Source: Rhizomicrobium electricum (lineage in GTDB: Bacteria; Pseudomonadota; Alphaproteobacteria; Micropepsales; Micropepsaceae). Taken from it: a stretch of 64,000 nucleotides of DNA. The stretch lies in the NCBI RefSeq assembly GCF_011762045.1, contig NZ_JAASQS010000008.1, positions 62,001 through 126,000 of the forward strand, read 5' to 3'. The translations under genes were made by a program, and so were the position numbers. This document shows, one piece after another, positions 16,916-26,116 of this stretch; the stretch's first letter is position 1; each line of letters begins with the position of its first letter. Below the pieces are notes generated by a model. It saw nothing but the letters and a program-made list of their open reading frames with translations. It was not told the origin of the DNA and did no database searches.

Positions 16916-18073
16916 GTGACCACTCCTTTGCGTATCGCTGCTTTTGGGTTTCGCAGTCTGCCGCCGCGGGCGGGTGCGGCTGGCGCCGACAAGTTCGCTC
17001 TCGAAATGTTCACGCGCTTGGCGGCCGCGGGCCATCACGTTGTTGCCTACAGCCGAGTCTATCCGGACCAGGCGGACGAGGTCCCGCACGATTTTCACGG
17101 CGTGAGGGTCATTCCATTCCGAACGGTCGGCGGCAAGGGTTTCGATACGCTCTTGCATTCGGCGCGAGCGACCTGGGACATCATCCGTCACAACCGTGCC
17201 GACATTGTGCATATCCAGAACGGCGGGAATTCCATTTTCGCTATTCCGCTGCGGCTTGCGGGCAAGCGGACGTTTCTCAGCCAGGACGGCGTCGATTGGG
17301 AGCGCGCCAAATGGCCGTGGTATGCCAAGCTCTATCTATGGCTATCGCAGTTTGTCACCGCTCACGTTCACACCGGTGTCATCTTCGACAATGTTTTTGC
17401 GCAGGACGCCTTCGAAAAGAAATTCCGCCGCCACTACACGTTCATCCCGTTCGGCGCCGACGTTCACTATGACAGAAGCGGTGAAGCAGTCCTCGACGAG
17501 CTCAGACTCGAAAAGGACGGATATTTCCTGTTCGTCGGCCGGTTCATTCGCGACAAGGGCCTGCAATATCTCATTCCCGCATTTCAGAAGCTGAAAACGG
17601 ACAAGAAGCTGGTTCTGGTTGGCGGTAGCCCCAATCCGTCGCCCTTCGAAGCAGAGATGCGAGCTGCGGCCGCTAATGACAAGCGGATTGTGTTCCCCGG
17701 CTATGTCTACGGTGCGCGTACCCACGCGTTGATGAAACATGCCTACGCCTATATCCAGCCTTCCGATGTCGAAGGTCTGTCCCCCGTTATTCTCGAAGCC
17801 GCCTATCTCGGTGCGCCCATCATCTGCAGCGATATCGTTCAAAACAAATATGCGATGGGGGAAGCCGCTCGCTATTTCCGCGCGTCGGACACGGACGATC
17901 TCGCGAAGGTTCTTGACGAAGCCGTGAGAGAGACGGCGGACCTCAAGGCTCTCGCAGTCAAGGGGCAGTCCGAGGTGGAGCGACGGTTCAGTTGGAACAA
18001 CCTTGTTGCAGCGCATGTGCGTGTGTTCCGTGGCGCACCGGCGAGCGCGACGATTGAGACCACGCCGGCTTGA
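16916..18073 (+). CDS. GT4-family glycosyltransferase
   Basis: This 385-residue GT-B enzyme has an N-terminal acceptor domain (IAAFGFRSLPPRAGAAGADKF, a glycine-rich GT4 opening) and a C-terminal donor domain with LFVGRFIRDKGLQYLIPAF, LVGGSPNPSP and the E-x7-E stretch PSDVEGLSPVILEAAYLGAP. It would add a sugar to the lipid-linked subunit on the cytoplasmic face. The GTG start at 16916 lies 4 bp after the export-protein stop, and the stop overlaps the next gene, so it is part of the polycistronic run. Confidence 0.9.
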   Translation: MTTPLRIAAFGFRSLPPRAGAAGADKFALEMFTRLAAAGHHVVAYSRVYPDQADEVPHDFHGVRVIPFRTVGGKGFDTLLHSARATWDIIRHNRADIVHIQNGGNSIFAIPLRLAGKRTFLSQDGVDWERAKWPWYAKLYLWLSQFVTAHVHTGVIFDNVFAQDAFEKKFRRHYTFIPFGADVHYDRSGEAVLDELRLEKDGYFLFVGRFIRDKGLQYLIPAFQKLKTDKKLVLVGGSPNPSPFEAEMRAAAANDKRIVFPGYVYGARTHALMKHAYAYIQPSDVEGLSPVILEAAYLGAPIICSDIVQNKYAMGEAARYFRASDTDDLAKVLDEAVRETADLKALAVKGQSEVERRFSWNNLVAAHVRVFRGAPASATIETTPA

Positions 18074-19278
18074 GAACCCTTCTCTCCATCAACAAATTTC
18101 ATTTCCGCAAGGGCGGGGCGGATGTGCTCTACCTTGAGCATGCCGAGCTGTTCGCGCGAGCCGGCTGGCAGACCAGATTTTTTTCCACGCGTCAGCCCGA
18201 AAACCTGCCTTGTGCGGACGCAGGCTTCTTCGCGGATGGCATCGATTTCGGCCATGGACGTCCGACTATCGGTCAGGCGCTATCGGTGGTGTGGTCGCGC
18301 GGTGCTCGCAATCGTCTCCGGAGTCTGCTGGATAAAGCCCCGGTCGATATCGCTCACGTGCACAACATCTATCATCATTTGTCGCCATCGGTTCTGGTCG
18401 AGTTGAAGGCGCGCGGCATTCCGGTGGTACTGACGGCACACGATCTGAAGCTGATTTGTCCCAATTACCGTATGCTTGATCGCGACGGCATTTGCGAGCG
18501 CTGCAAGGGCGGACGCCTGTGGAATCCCATTTTGCGCCGATGCCACCAGAATTCATTGGCTGCGAGCACGCTGATTGCGGTGGAATCGGCTCTGCATCAG
18601 TCGTTGGGTCTCTATCGCCGCTTTGTCGACCGGGTCGTGACACCAAGCCGGTTTTATCGCGACAAGCTGATCGAATGGGGATGGCCGGCTGAAAAGCTGG
18701 TGCATGTGCCCAATTTCGTACTGCAGCGTACGGCCGTGCCACAGGCGCCTGGACCGACCCTGCTCTACTTCGGGCGCCTTGCGCCGGAGAAAGGCGTTGC
18801 GACGCTGGTTCGAGCAGCAGCAATGGCCGGTGTGCCGGTAGAAATCTGTGGCGACGGTCCGCTCGACGGCGAACTGAAGACGTTGGCGGCTTCGCTCGCG
18901 GCGCCGGTGACATTTCATGGTCCCTGCGATAGCCAGGAAATATCCCGCCGGATCGCAGCCGCTCGTGCCGCCATCCTGCCGTCGGAGTGGTACGAAAACG
19001 GGCCTTTGGCCGCGATTGAGGCGTTCGAAGCCGGTCGTCCGCTGATCGGTGCCCGTATTGGCGGCATCACCGAACTTGTGGTCGAAGGCGTTACCGGATG
19101 GAGCTTTGAATCGGGCAGCGTGACCGATCTCGCACGAGCCCTACGTCTTGCTCATGACGCATCGGATGCGGATTTGAAGCGCATGGCGGATACATGTCGT
19201 GCGCGCTTTGCGGCGGAGCACTCCGAAAGTGTCTATCGCAGCCGCATTGCGGCGATTTATGACGCATTACTCGCATGA
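18070..19278 (+). CDS. GT4-family glycosyltransferase
   Basis: This 402-residue GT-B enzyme begins with LLSINKFHFRKGGADVLYLEH, a signature of GT4 enzymes in exopolysaccharide loci. Donor-domain motifs are YFGRLAPEKGVATLVRAA, GDGPLDGELK and PSEWYENGPLAAIEAFEAGRP. A cysteine-rich insertion (CPNYRMLDRDGICERCKGG) after HDLKLI is typical of this subgroup and may bind zinc. The start is TTG 18070, sharing bases with the stop of the previous gene (TTGA), which implies translational coupling. Confidence 0.9.
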   Translation: MRTLLSINKFHFRKGGADVLYLEHAELFARAGWQTRFFSTRQPENLPCADAGFFADGIDFGHGRPTIGQALSVVWSRGARNRLRSLLDKAPVDIAHVHNIYHHLSPSVLVELKARGIPVVLTAHDLKLICPNYRMLDRDGICERCKGGRLWNPILRRCHQNSLAASTLIAVESALHQSLGLYRRFVDRVVTPSRFYRDKLIEWGWPAEKLVHVPNFVLQRTAVPQAPGPTLLYFGRLAPEKGVATLVRAAAMAGVPVEICGDGPLDGELKTLAASLAAPVTFHGPCDSQEISRRIAAARAAILPSEWYENGPLAAIEAFEAGRPLIGARIGGITELVVEGVTGWSFESGSVTDLARALRLAHDASDADLKRMADTCRARFAAEHSESVYRSRIAAIYDALLA

Positions 19279-20279
19279 AGCAGATCGCCATCCTTTACGA
19301 CTCTGTACCCGAGGGCAACCCGCTCACGGCAGCGCTCGGTCGAGCCAGTGGAGCCGCGGTGGAAGCCTTTGGCATGTGGTTTCCCGCCCGCCGCACCGCG
19401 TTCTGGCGCTACTGTGTGCAGACGCCGCTGATGGCGCTGTTTCCGCTCGGCATGCTGAGCCGGCTGTCGCGGTTCGATGCGGTTTACTGCTGGCAGCAGA
19501 ATTTCGGCATTGTGCTCGGATTTGTGATCCGCCTGTTCCGTCTCAAGGTCGGGACCGATCTGCATGTGTTGACGTTCATCGCCGCCGGCAGCCGCCGTCG
19601 ACGGCCGCTCAGAGGCCTAATCAGTTATGCCCTGGGCTGCACCGCAATCAAAACGGTGGTGTGTTATAGCGAAGCCGAACTGAAGCTGTACCGCGAAACC
19701 TTTCCGGCCGTCGCCGACAAGTTCCGCGTTACGGTGCTGGTGGAGGAAACTCCGCACGACGGTATCGAGATGGAAGATCGGGGCTACTTTCTGGCGGCCG
19801 GTCGCGAGAACCGCGATTACGATTTTCTCGTGTCCTATTTCGAGCAGCGTCCCGACGAACGTCTTGTCGTCGTTTGCGATACGGTTGCCTCATCGATGGC
19901 GCCCAATATCGACATTCGTGCCGCGACCTACGGCAGGGACTATGTCGATCTTGTCGCCAAGTGCCACGCCGTCGTGTTTGCCTTCCGGGATCCCGCGATC
20001 AGTTCGGGACAACTCGTCTTTCAGTTGGCGCTGGCGCTCGGCAAGCCGGTGATCGCCACGGCATCTGGATGCCTTGAGGGATACCTCGTTCCGGGTGAGA
20101 ACGGGCTTGAGATTTCTAAAGATGTCACGGCCCTCGATGCCGCGATCGCCGTCCTGAGGGATCCGACTGCTTGGCGCCGGATCGCCGCGGCCGCTATGGC
20201 CGATCACGCCGCTCGTTTTACCATGGACAGTTTCGCCGAACGGATTATCGCTATCACCGCCCGAGAAGAGGTTGGTTGA
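19275..20279 (+). CDS. GT-B type glycosyltransferase (family not certain)
   Basis: The 334-residue product has a Rossmann-like start (IAILYDSVPEGNPL), a long basic segment around residues 108-115 and a C-terminal half like a GT-B donor domain (YFLAAGRENRDYDFLVSYF, VFAFRDPAISSGQLVFQLAL, KPVIATASGCLEGYLVPGENG). The classic E-x7-E is not evident, so the match to GT4 is weaker than for its neighbours. The ATG overlaps the preceding stop (ATGA), and a Wzz-like gene follows 2 bp after the stop. Confidence 0.8.
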   Translation: MKQIAILYDSVPEGNPLTAALGRASGAAVEAFGMWFPARRTAFWRYCVQTPLMALFPLGMLSRLSRFDAVYCWQQNFGIVLGFVIRLFRLKVGTDLHVLTFIAAGSRRRRPLRGLISYALGCTAIKTVVCYSEAELKLYRETFPAVADKFRVTVLVEETPHDGIEMEDRGYFLAAGRENRDYDFLVSYFEQRPDERLVVVCDTVASSMAPNIDIRAATYGRDYVDLVAKCHAVVFAFRDPAISSGQLVFQLALALGKPVIATASGCLEGYLVPGENGLEISKDVTALDAAIAVLRDPTAWRRIAAAAMADHAARFTMDSFAERIIAITAREEVG

Positions 20280-20281
20280 CC

Positions 20282-21229
20282 ATGTCGCTCGAAAATTTCC
20301 TGAAGGAACGGTTGGCTCTGCCGGTTGTCCTGGCCAAAGCCCGGAATGGCTGGCCCCTTCTTGTCGTGCTCGTCATCCTGTTCGTGTTGGCGGCGACGCT
20401 GATGATGGCCTTCAGCCGGCCCACTTATCTTGCGACGGCCGTGATCGGCCCGCCGGGTCAGAAGCTCGATGCCACCGATCTGTCTGGTGCATCCGGCGCG
20501 GCCGCCAGCCTGGCTTCTCGTCTGGGGTTGAAACGTTCGCTCGGTGGAGCCGATACCACCTACGACAAGTACATGAGTGTCCTGACGTCCAACCGCCTGG
20601 CTGTCGGACTGACCCGCGATACCGATGTTATGCAGAGGGTGTTCCGGGAGCGGTGGGATCCCGAAGCGCGGGAATGGAGAAAGATCGGCGGTCCAGTCTT
20701 CGAAGCCAAAAAGGCGCTGAAGCAACTGTTGCACTATCCCGTCAAGACGGCACCCGATGCCGACGATCTCAGCAAGTATCTGGCGACCAAACTCACCATC
20801 GATGCTCCGCTTTCCTCGCAATTCGCGACCATCTCCATTACCGGTCAAACCCCGGAGGGAGCCGAGGCCGTTCTGGCGGCAATTCTGAAGGAGGCCGACA
20901 ATCTGATCCGCGAGGAGCGTCGTCGCGATGTCGCCGCGCGCATCGCCTATCTCGAAGCCGCGCTGCCGAAAATCGACGCCGCAGACCAGCGCACGTCGCT
21001 CACTGCCGTACTATCGGAGCAGCAACAATCGATGATGGAAATCGCTGCGGATCAACGCTACGCCTATTCGCTGGTCGATCCGCCGCACGCCAAGCCGATA
21101 CCGATTGCTCCCAGCCCCAAGTCAAATTACGTGCTGGCGGTGCTGCTTGCGCTGGTATGCTGGGCGGGAATCATTGTGTTCGTTCCTGAAGGCGCGCCAT
21201 GGTTCAGACTGGTGCAGCGCGCCCGATGA
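20282..21229 (+). CDS. Wzz-like chain-length / polysaccharide co-polymerase protein without kinase domain
   Basis: The 315-residue protein has a membrane helix near residues 24-43 (PLLVVLVILFVLAATLMMAF), a large periplasmic helical region with an RRDVAARIAYLEAALPKI segment, and a second helix near the C-terminus (about 285-305). This topology is that of Wzz/PCP proteins, which set polymer length. The Walker motifs and tyrosine cluster of a BY-kinase are absent, and no separate kinase gene is seen in the cluster. The start is ATG 20282; an upstream extension to 20171 lies in the previous gene. The stop overlaps the methyltransferase start. Confidence 0.85.
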   Translation: MSLENFLKERLALPVVLAKARNGWPLLVVLVILFVLAATLMMAFSRPTYLATAVIGPPGQKLDATDLSGASGAAASLASRLGLKRSLGGADTTYDKYMSVLTSNRLAVGLTRDTDVMQRVFRERWDPEAREWRKIGGPVFEAKKALKQLLHYPVKTAPDADDLSKYLATKLTIDAPLSSQFATISITGQTPEGAEAVLAAILKEADNLIREERRRDVAARIAYLEAALPKIDAADQRTSLTAVLSEQQQSMMEIAADQRYAYSLVDPPHAKPIPIAPSPKSNYVLAVLLALVCWAGIIVFVPEGAPWFRLVQRAR

Positions 21230-22215
21230 CCACGCTTCCTATCTGTCCAGCCTGCGGGGCGCGGGCGTCTCGTGTCGTTCGCGACGGCTGTCACTATGCC
21301 AGTTCGGCAGGAAGCTGGGATTACGCATTGGTACAATGCGCCGCGTGCGGGCTCGGGTTCGTCGATCCGTTGCCTTCACTCGATATCGTGCACAGCTTCT
21401 ATTCCGCAGAATATGGAAGCTACACCGATGGTGCGGCGGAAGGTGCGATCACCGCCTCGAAACGGTTCGTCGGCTCATGGCGCATGGGGCTAGTCAATAA
21501 GTCGGGGCTCACCGTGGCGCTGAAGGCGGCGGTTGCGGCGGGAATCGAGGCTCTCGCAGGCCGGGTCACGCCGGCAACACTTGGCGTACCGCTGCAGTTG
21601 CCCAAGACGGCAGCTCTTATGGATCTTGGCTACGGCAATGGCGAGTGGCTGATGTCCATGCATCGTCTCGGCTGGCGCAATCTCCATGGTTTCGATATCG
21701 CCGAGAACGCCAACAACGCAGCGCGACTTATAGAAGCCGGAATATCGCTCAGTTCCGGCGAATTTCTCGCCAACGATTATCCGGAGGCGTATTTCGATTG
21801 CATTCGCCTCAGCCATGTCCTCGAACATCTCACCGATCCGTTGGCGATGCTCAACAAGTGCCGCTTAATGCTGAAGCCCGGCGGATTCATTGCGCTGTCG
21901 CAGCCTTGCTTCCGCTCCTGGCTCACGCAGGTTGCCTTCGATGACACGCTTCTGGTGCAGTTGCCGCTGCATCTGTTTCACTACACCCCGCGCGCCATGA
22001 CATTGATGCTGGAGAAGGCGGGTTTCGTGCACGTCGCTGCCAAGAGCTACGGCACCGTCATCATGCTCGAAGACACGGTCAGCCGCGTGCGGGCGCGGCA
22101 CGGGCAGGGGCCACTGCCGCACCGCGTGTTTACGCTGGCGGCTCCGCTCTATGGCGCGTTCTGCAGCCTGACGGGCCATGGCGATTTTCTCTCGGCCTAC
22201 GGCGTGCGACCATGA
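21226..22215 (+). CDS. Class I SAM-dependent methyltransferase with N-terminal zinc ribbon
   Basis: The 329-residue enzyme starts with two paired cysteine motifs (CPACG near residue 7, CAACG near 37) that form a zinc ribbon, followed by a Rossmann methyltransferase domain: motif I LMDLGYGNGEWL, an acidic strand end GFDI, and DCIRLSHVLEHLTDPLAML. Enzymes of this architecture modify sugars or the polysaccharide chain. The start at ATG 21226 overlaps the stop of the Wzz-like gene. A second zinc-ribbon methyltransferase lies at 28214-29173 in the same cluster. Confidence 0.88.
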   Translation: MTTLPICPACGARASRVVRDGCHYASSAGSWDYALVQCAACGLGFVDPLPSLDIVHSFYSAEYGSYTDGAAEGAITASKRFVGSWRMGLVNKSGLTVALKAAVAAGIEALAGRVTPATLGVPLQLPKTAALMDLGYGNGEWLMSMHRLGWRNLHGFDIAENANNAARLIEAGISLSSGEFLANDYPEAYFDCIRLSHVLEHLTDPLAMLNKCRLMLKPGGFIALSQPCFRSWLTQVAFDDTLLVQLPLHLFHYTPRAMTLMLEKAGFVHVAAKSYGTVIMLEDTVSRVRARHGQGPLPHRVFTLAAPLYGAFCSLTGHGDFLSAYGVRP

Positions 22216-23201
22216 GCACCGTTCTCGCCGACTTCTGGTACGGCTGTGTGCTGAAGACCAAAGTCGACATGCTGGACGATCTCGTCGCGACAAGGCCGGT
22301 GTTGCGCTTGCTCTGCCGCATTCCTCCAATGCGCGCCGTGGTTCTGCTTGTGCTCGCGCGGGGCTACGATGCCGTCATTCCGAACTGGTACACTTATGGA
22401 CGGCTTTTCACCGTTCTGTCGGCGTTGTTCGGGCGCCGCAATGTCGTGCTGTTCGAGGTTATCGATTTCGGGGTCCGGCGCGGACGGATCGCGGAGATGC
22501 TTGCGCGCCGGCTTCTAGGCCCCTGCCTTCGCCGGGTTGTCCTCGGCATTCAAGTTATGTCGCGGTTCGAATGCGGGTTGTTGTCCGAGCGTTACGGCCT
22601 GCCTCTCGACCGGCTCCATTTTGTCCGGTTTCCACTGATTTGGGAAAGGCGGGAGTCGTTGCCGTATCGCGATCCGGCCGAGCCGATCGTGTTCTCCGCC
22701 GGGCGGGGCGGCTGCGACTGGCCGACATTGTTCGCCGCCGCAAAAAGGAGCCGCTGGAAACTCGTGGTCGTCTGCGCACGATCGGATTTCTCTTATGTCG
22801 AGCGGCTCAACGCAGGTGTCGGTGCGGAAATCCATTCCGACCTGCAGCGGCAAGACTACGATGCCTTGATGGCGCGGGCTGCGGTTTTTGTGGCGTGTCT
22901 TCGGGAGGAGCGCAAAAGCTCCGGTCATATTCGCTTCGGCCATGCCATAGAGGCTATGGTACCGACCGTTATCAGCGCGACGGCTTGCATGACCGACTAT
23001 CTCACTGACGGCGTGACCGGTGCCGCAGTGCCGCCCGGCGACAAGGATGCGCTCGCCTCACGCATCGACGGCCTGTTGGCGGATGCGACCGAACGGCGGA
23101 ATCTGGCCGAGTCGGCATTCGACCATTTCAAAGCGTACAACAAAGAGGAGTATTTTGCGGCTCTCAATGGCGTTCTCCAGACCTGCTTGAGCGCGCGATG
23201 A
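22212..23201 (+). CDS. Probable glycosyltransferase (GT-B, divergent)
   Basis: The 329-residue product resembles GT-B proteins mainly in its C-terminal half (PIVFSAGRGGCDWPTLFAAA, GHIRFGHAIEAMVPTVIS, LTDGVTGAAVPPGDKDAL), where a glucosyl-donor site would be expected. The N-terminal half is hydrophobic and basic and may associate with the membrane. No exact family is recognised. The ATG overlaps the preceding stop and the stop overlaps the next ATG (ATGA both sides), so it belongs to the coupled run. Confidence 0.75.
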   Translation: MSTVLADFWYGCVLKTKVDMLDDLVATRPVLRLLCRIPPMRAVVLLVLARGYDAVIPNWYTYGRLFTVLSALFGRRNVVLFEVIDFGVRRGRIAEMLARRLLGPCLRRVVLGIQVMSRFECGLLSERYGLPLDRLHFVRFPLIWERRESLPYRDPAEPIVFSAGRGGCDWPTLFAAAKRSRWKLVVVCARSDFSYVERLNAGVGAEIHSDLQRQDYDALMARAAVFVACLREERKSSGHIRFGHAIEAMVPTVISATACMTDYLTDGVTGAAVPPGDKDALASRIDGLLADATERRNLAESAFDHFKAYNKEEYFAALNGVLQTCLSAR

Positions 23202-24634
23202 GCGACTTGGCGCAGAACGGTCATGGTTCCACGGCGAAATTCGCTTTCGTCGGAATCGTGGCTGCACTGGCGTTGCTTGGCCTTGCCTTGGCGGGTGGAG
23301 AGGCACTTTTGACGACGCTCGCGGTGACCGCCGTCGTGGCTGCCGTGGTCTTGATAGCGGTGCCGCAGGAGAAACTCCTCTATTTTACGTTTACGGTCAC
23401 GATTTTGATCGCCGGGACCGCACACTATTATTTCGGCATTCTCTATCTCTACTGGTTGTCCTATGCGTTGGGCGCTGGCGTCTTCTTGCGCTTTCTAGTT
23501 ACCGATGTGCCGGCCGGGCGGACGGCGCGCCCCAACCAGACCGTACCACTCGTAATTCTCGGCATCTTCCAGGCGCTCGTGCTCGTCACGACGTTGGCTT
23601 CGCCAACCTCTCCGATGCAAATCCTGCTCGGTCTCAAGGTCTATTTGCCGATGTGGCTGGTCGCCGTTGTTCTGGCGTTCCGCCCGATGACGGAGTGCTT
23701 CGTTGAACGCCTCGAGAAAGGCGCCTTGCTGTTTGCCGCGGCGCAGGCGCCGTTTGTGCTTCATCAGCATTTCACCGGTCCCGATGCCGATGCGGTGGTC
23801 GGAACGTTCGGTAATTTCTGCAACGCATCGTTGATGCTCGTTTGCATTACGGCAATCCTAACGGCAATCGAACTTCATCAATCCGGCAGGATGACGACAA
23901 AGGCGGCGGCTGCGCATATCGGGCTGGCGTTCATGATGCTCCTGGCGGGCGAGGTGAAGGCCGTGCTCTTCCTTCTGCCACTGGCCCTGGCCGTGCAACA
24001 GGCTCGGTGGCTGTGGCGCAATCCGCGCAAGGCGTTGATGGCGGTACCGCTCGTGCTTGTTGCGATGGGTGCGGTCGTATTCGTCTATGACCAGCTCTAC
24101 TGGTCTGGGCATGGCCCTCAGTCTCTGGAAGAAAAATCCATTGGCGAGACGTTTGACTGGACGTGGGTCAATCCCGAAACCGGCGATATGGGGCGGGTGA
24201 CTTCGCTGGCCGTCTGGGTGATTGACCGGCAAACCGATCTTCTACACCGCTTCATTGGTTATGGCGCTGGTGCAACGCGGCTCGACAGTTCCGCTGCACC
24301 AGGCATTATCGGCGCGCGCTTTGCCCCGGCCGCCGTGGGTGTGACGACAGCTTCCCAATTGCTGTGGGAGACCGGTATCGCCGGCCTCGTGTTGCACTCG
24401 GCGATTATCCTGTCCGGTGTGCTGATAGCTATTCGGCTGGGACGGCGGGCAAAAGACGAGAAGGCCAAGGGGCGAATGATGACCGTCGCGGCATTGTTGG
24501 CGGTGCTGTTCGCCTATCAATTCTACAAGAACTATGAGACGAGCCGCGCCGCCGATCAGCTCATCCTGGCAACCTTGATCGGCGTCGTTGCCGCCGCCCG
24601 GCGTGACGGCAGCTTCACGCCAGCGAGCGAATAG
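23198..24634 (+). CDS. O-antigen/exopolysaccharide polymerase (Wzy-like) membrane protein
   Basis: The 478-residue protein has ten or more hydrophobic helices and a sizeable hydrophilic loop between late helices (about residues 305-375, with RLDSSAAPGIIGARFAP), the topology of Wzy/O-antigen ligase superfamily proteins. Position next to a Wzx-like flippase and a Wzz-like protein supports polymerase over ligase. Sequence of Wzy proteins is poorly conserved, so the assignment rests on topology and context. The start overlaps the upstream stop. Confidence 0.82.
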   Translation: MSDLAQNGHGSTAKFAFVGIVAALALLGLALAGGEALLTTLAVTAVVAAVVLIAVPQEKLLYFTFTVTILIAGTAHYYFGILYLYWLSYALGAGVFLRFLVTDVPAGRTARPNQTVPLVILGIFQALVLVTTLASPTSPMQILLGLKVYLPMWLVAVVLAFRPMTECFVERLEKGALLFAAAQAPFVLHQHFTGPDADAVVGTFGNFCNASLMLVCITAILTAIELHQSGRMTTKAAAAHIGLAFMMLLAGEVKAVLFLLPLALAVQQARWLWRNPRKALMAVPLVLVAMGAVVFVYDQLYWSGHGPQSLEEKSIGETFDWTWVNPETGDMGRVTSLAVWVIDRQTDLLHRFIGYGAGATRLDSSAAPGIIGARFAPAAVGVTTASQLLWETGIAGLVLHSAIILSGVLIAIRLGRRAKDEKAKGRMMTVAALLAVLFAYQFYKNYETSRAADQLILATLIGVVAAARRDGSFTPASE

Positions 24635-24636
24635 CC

Positions 24637-26115
24637 GTGGAACCGCGCGATCAAACTCATCTGACCAGCCGCGCAGTGCTCAGCCATATCGGCTGGTCGG
24701 CACTCCGGAGCTGGGGTGAGCGTTTTACGACACTGGCGGTCTTCATCATCCTGACGCGATTGTTGGCGCCGGACCAGATCGGCGCGCTCGCGTTTCTGAT
24801 GGCGATCATCGGCGTCTTCCAGGTGGCGGCTGACGGCGCGCTGAGCGAGTGGCTGGTCCGCTGCGCCGATTCCACTCGTCTGCAGCAGGTGACGATTTTT
24901 ACCCTGCAAGGGCTGATTGGGATCGGACTGGCGTTGGCCATTGCAATCAGCGGGTTATGGTGGGCCCCCGCGGCCATCGGACGTACTGATGCTGCCACTA
25001 TCAATGCGGTGCTAACGCTCGCCATTCCGCTTGGCGCATTGACCAAGGTACCAGAGGCGATCCTGCGCCGCCGTTTTGGTTTTAAACAACTTGCGTATCG
25101 TTCCTTTGCAGTATTCGCGGTCGGTGGTGCGGTTGGCATCGGCTGTGCGCTCGCGGGTCTCGGAATCTGGAGTCTCGTCATCAAGCAGGTGTTGGAGACT
25201 GCGGGTGCGCTATTCTTCACTCTTCTGGCGGCACGCTGGCGACCGGGAATCGGATTTGCCTTCGGCCGCATCAAGGAGGCAATACGCTATGCCCTTGCCG
25301 TGTTCGGAAGCTGGATCTTCGAAGCGGTTAGTTTGCGGGCGGATTCGTTGATCGTCGGTGCCGTTCTTGGCACTTCGGCGCTTGGGTTCTATTCGATTGC
25401 TCTGCGGATTTTTCAAGTGATGATCGAGCTGTTCATCGCGGTAATCAGCCGGGTTTCGATTTCTCACTTCGCCGAGTTGGCCCGTCGCAGCTCGGACGAG
25501 CTTTCCGCTTTCTATGTCAGAATGTACGAGGGCTCGACACGCCTTTTCGCTCCTATGATTGCCGTGTTTGCTGCTGTCGCCCCGCTGATCGTCCCGCTGG
25601 TGTTCGGTGCCAAGTGGGCGGCAGCGGCGGCACCTTTGCAGGCTTTGTGTTTTATTCCTCTTTGCACGACAGCCGTTTGTCTCGCCTATCCGACGGTCTT
25701 GGCCACCGGAAAGCCCGAGTACGCCATGCATCTCAACATCGTCGCTGCAATTGTTACGGTTGTCGGGGCGACCGTTGGTGCGGCATTCGGGCTGACCGGG
25801 GCGGCAATTGGCGTGGCATCGCGGATGCTAGTGGTGACACCCATGGCGTTCTTCTTGGTTTCCCGCGTGGCTAAGGTATCGGTGCGCCAGCATGTGCTGT
25901 CTGCCGGACCCGCGGTACTCGAAGCTGGCGCCGGACTGGCGGTGGCGCTGGTCATCGGTGTTGTCGTGGCATCTTGGCCGCCTTTGATGCGTTTGATGGT
26001 GGAAGGCATCGGTGGTCTTGCCGCCGCCTATGGTGTCCTGTGGCTGGTACTCGGTGCCGCGGCGCGCGCGCATATGATAGGAACGATACGGCGCCTTGCC
26101 GGTGGTGGAGCCTGA
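24637..26115 (+). CDS. Wzx-like lipopolysaccharide/exopolysaccharide flippase (MOP superfamily)
   Basis: The 492-residue integral membrane protein has about twelve to fourteen helices and a polysaccharide-synthesis family start (IGWSALRSWGERFTTLAVFIILTRLLAPDQIGALAFLM). It would flip the undecaprenyl-linked subunit to the periplasm for polymerisation. The GTG start at 24637 is 2 bp after the polymerase stop. It is followed immediately by a small glycosyltransferase gene. Confidence 0.9.
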   Translation: MEPRDQTHLTSRAVLSHIGWSALRSWGERFTTLAVFIILTRLLAPDQIGALAFLMAIIGVFQVAADGALSEWLVRCADSTRLQQVTIFTLQGLIGIGLALAIAISGLWWAPAAIGRTDAATINAVLTLAIPLGALTKVPEAILRRRFGFKQLAYRSFAVFAVGGAVGIGCALAGLGIWSLVIKQVLETAGALFFTLLAARWRPGIGFAFGRIKEAIRYALAVFGSWIFEAVSLRADSLIVGAVLGTSALGFYSIALRIFQVMIELFIAVISRVSISHFAELARRSSDELSAFYVRMYEGSTRLFAPMIAVFAAVAPLIVPLVFGAKWAAAAAPLQALCFIPLCTTAVCLAYPTVLATGKPEYAMHLNIVAAIVTVVGATVGAAFGLTGAAIGVASRMLVVTPMAFFLVSRVAKVSVRQHVLSAGPAVLEAGAGLAVALVIGVVVASWPPLMRLMVEGIGGLAAAYGVLWLVLGAAARAHMIGTIRRLAGGGA

Positions 26116-26116
26116 C

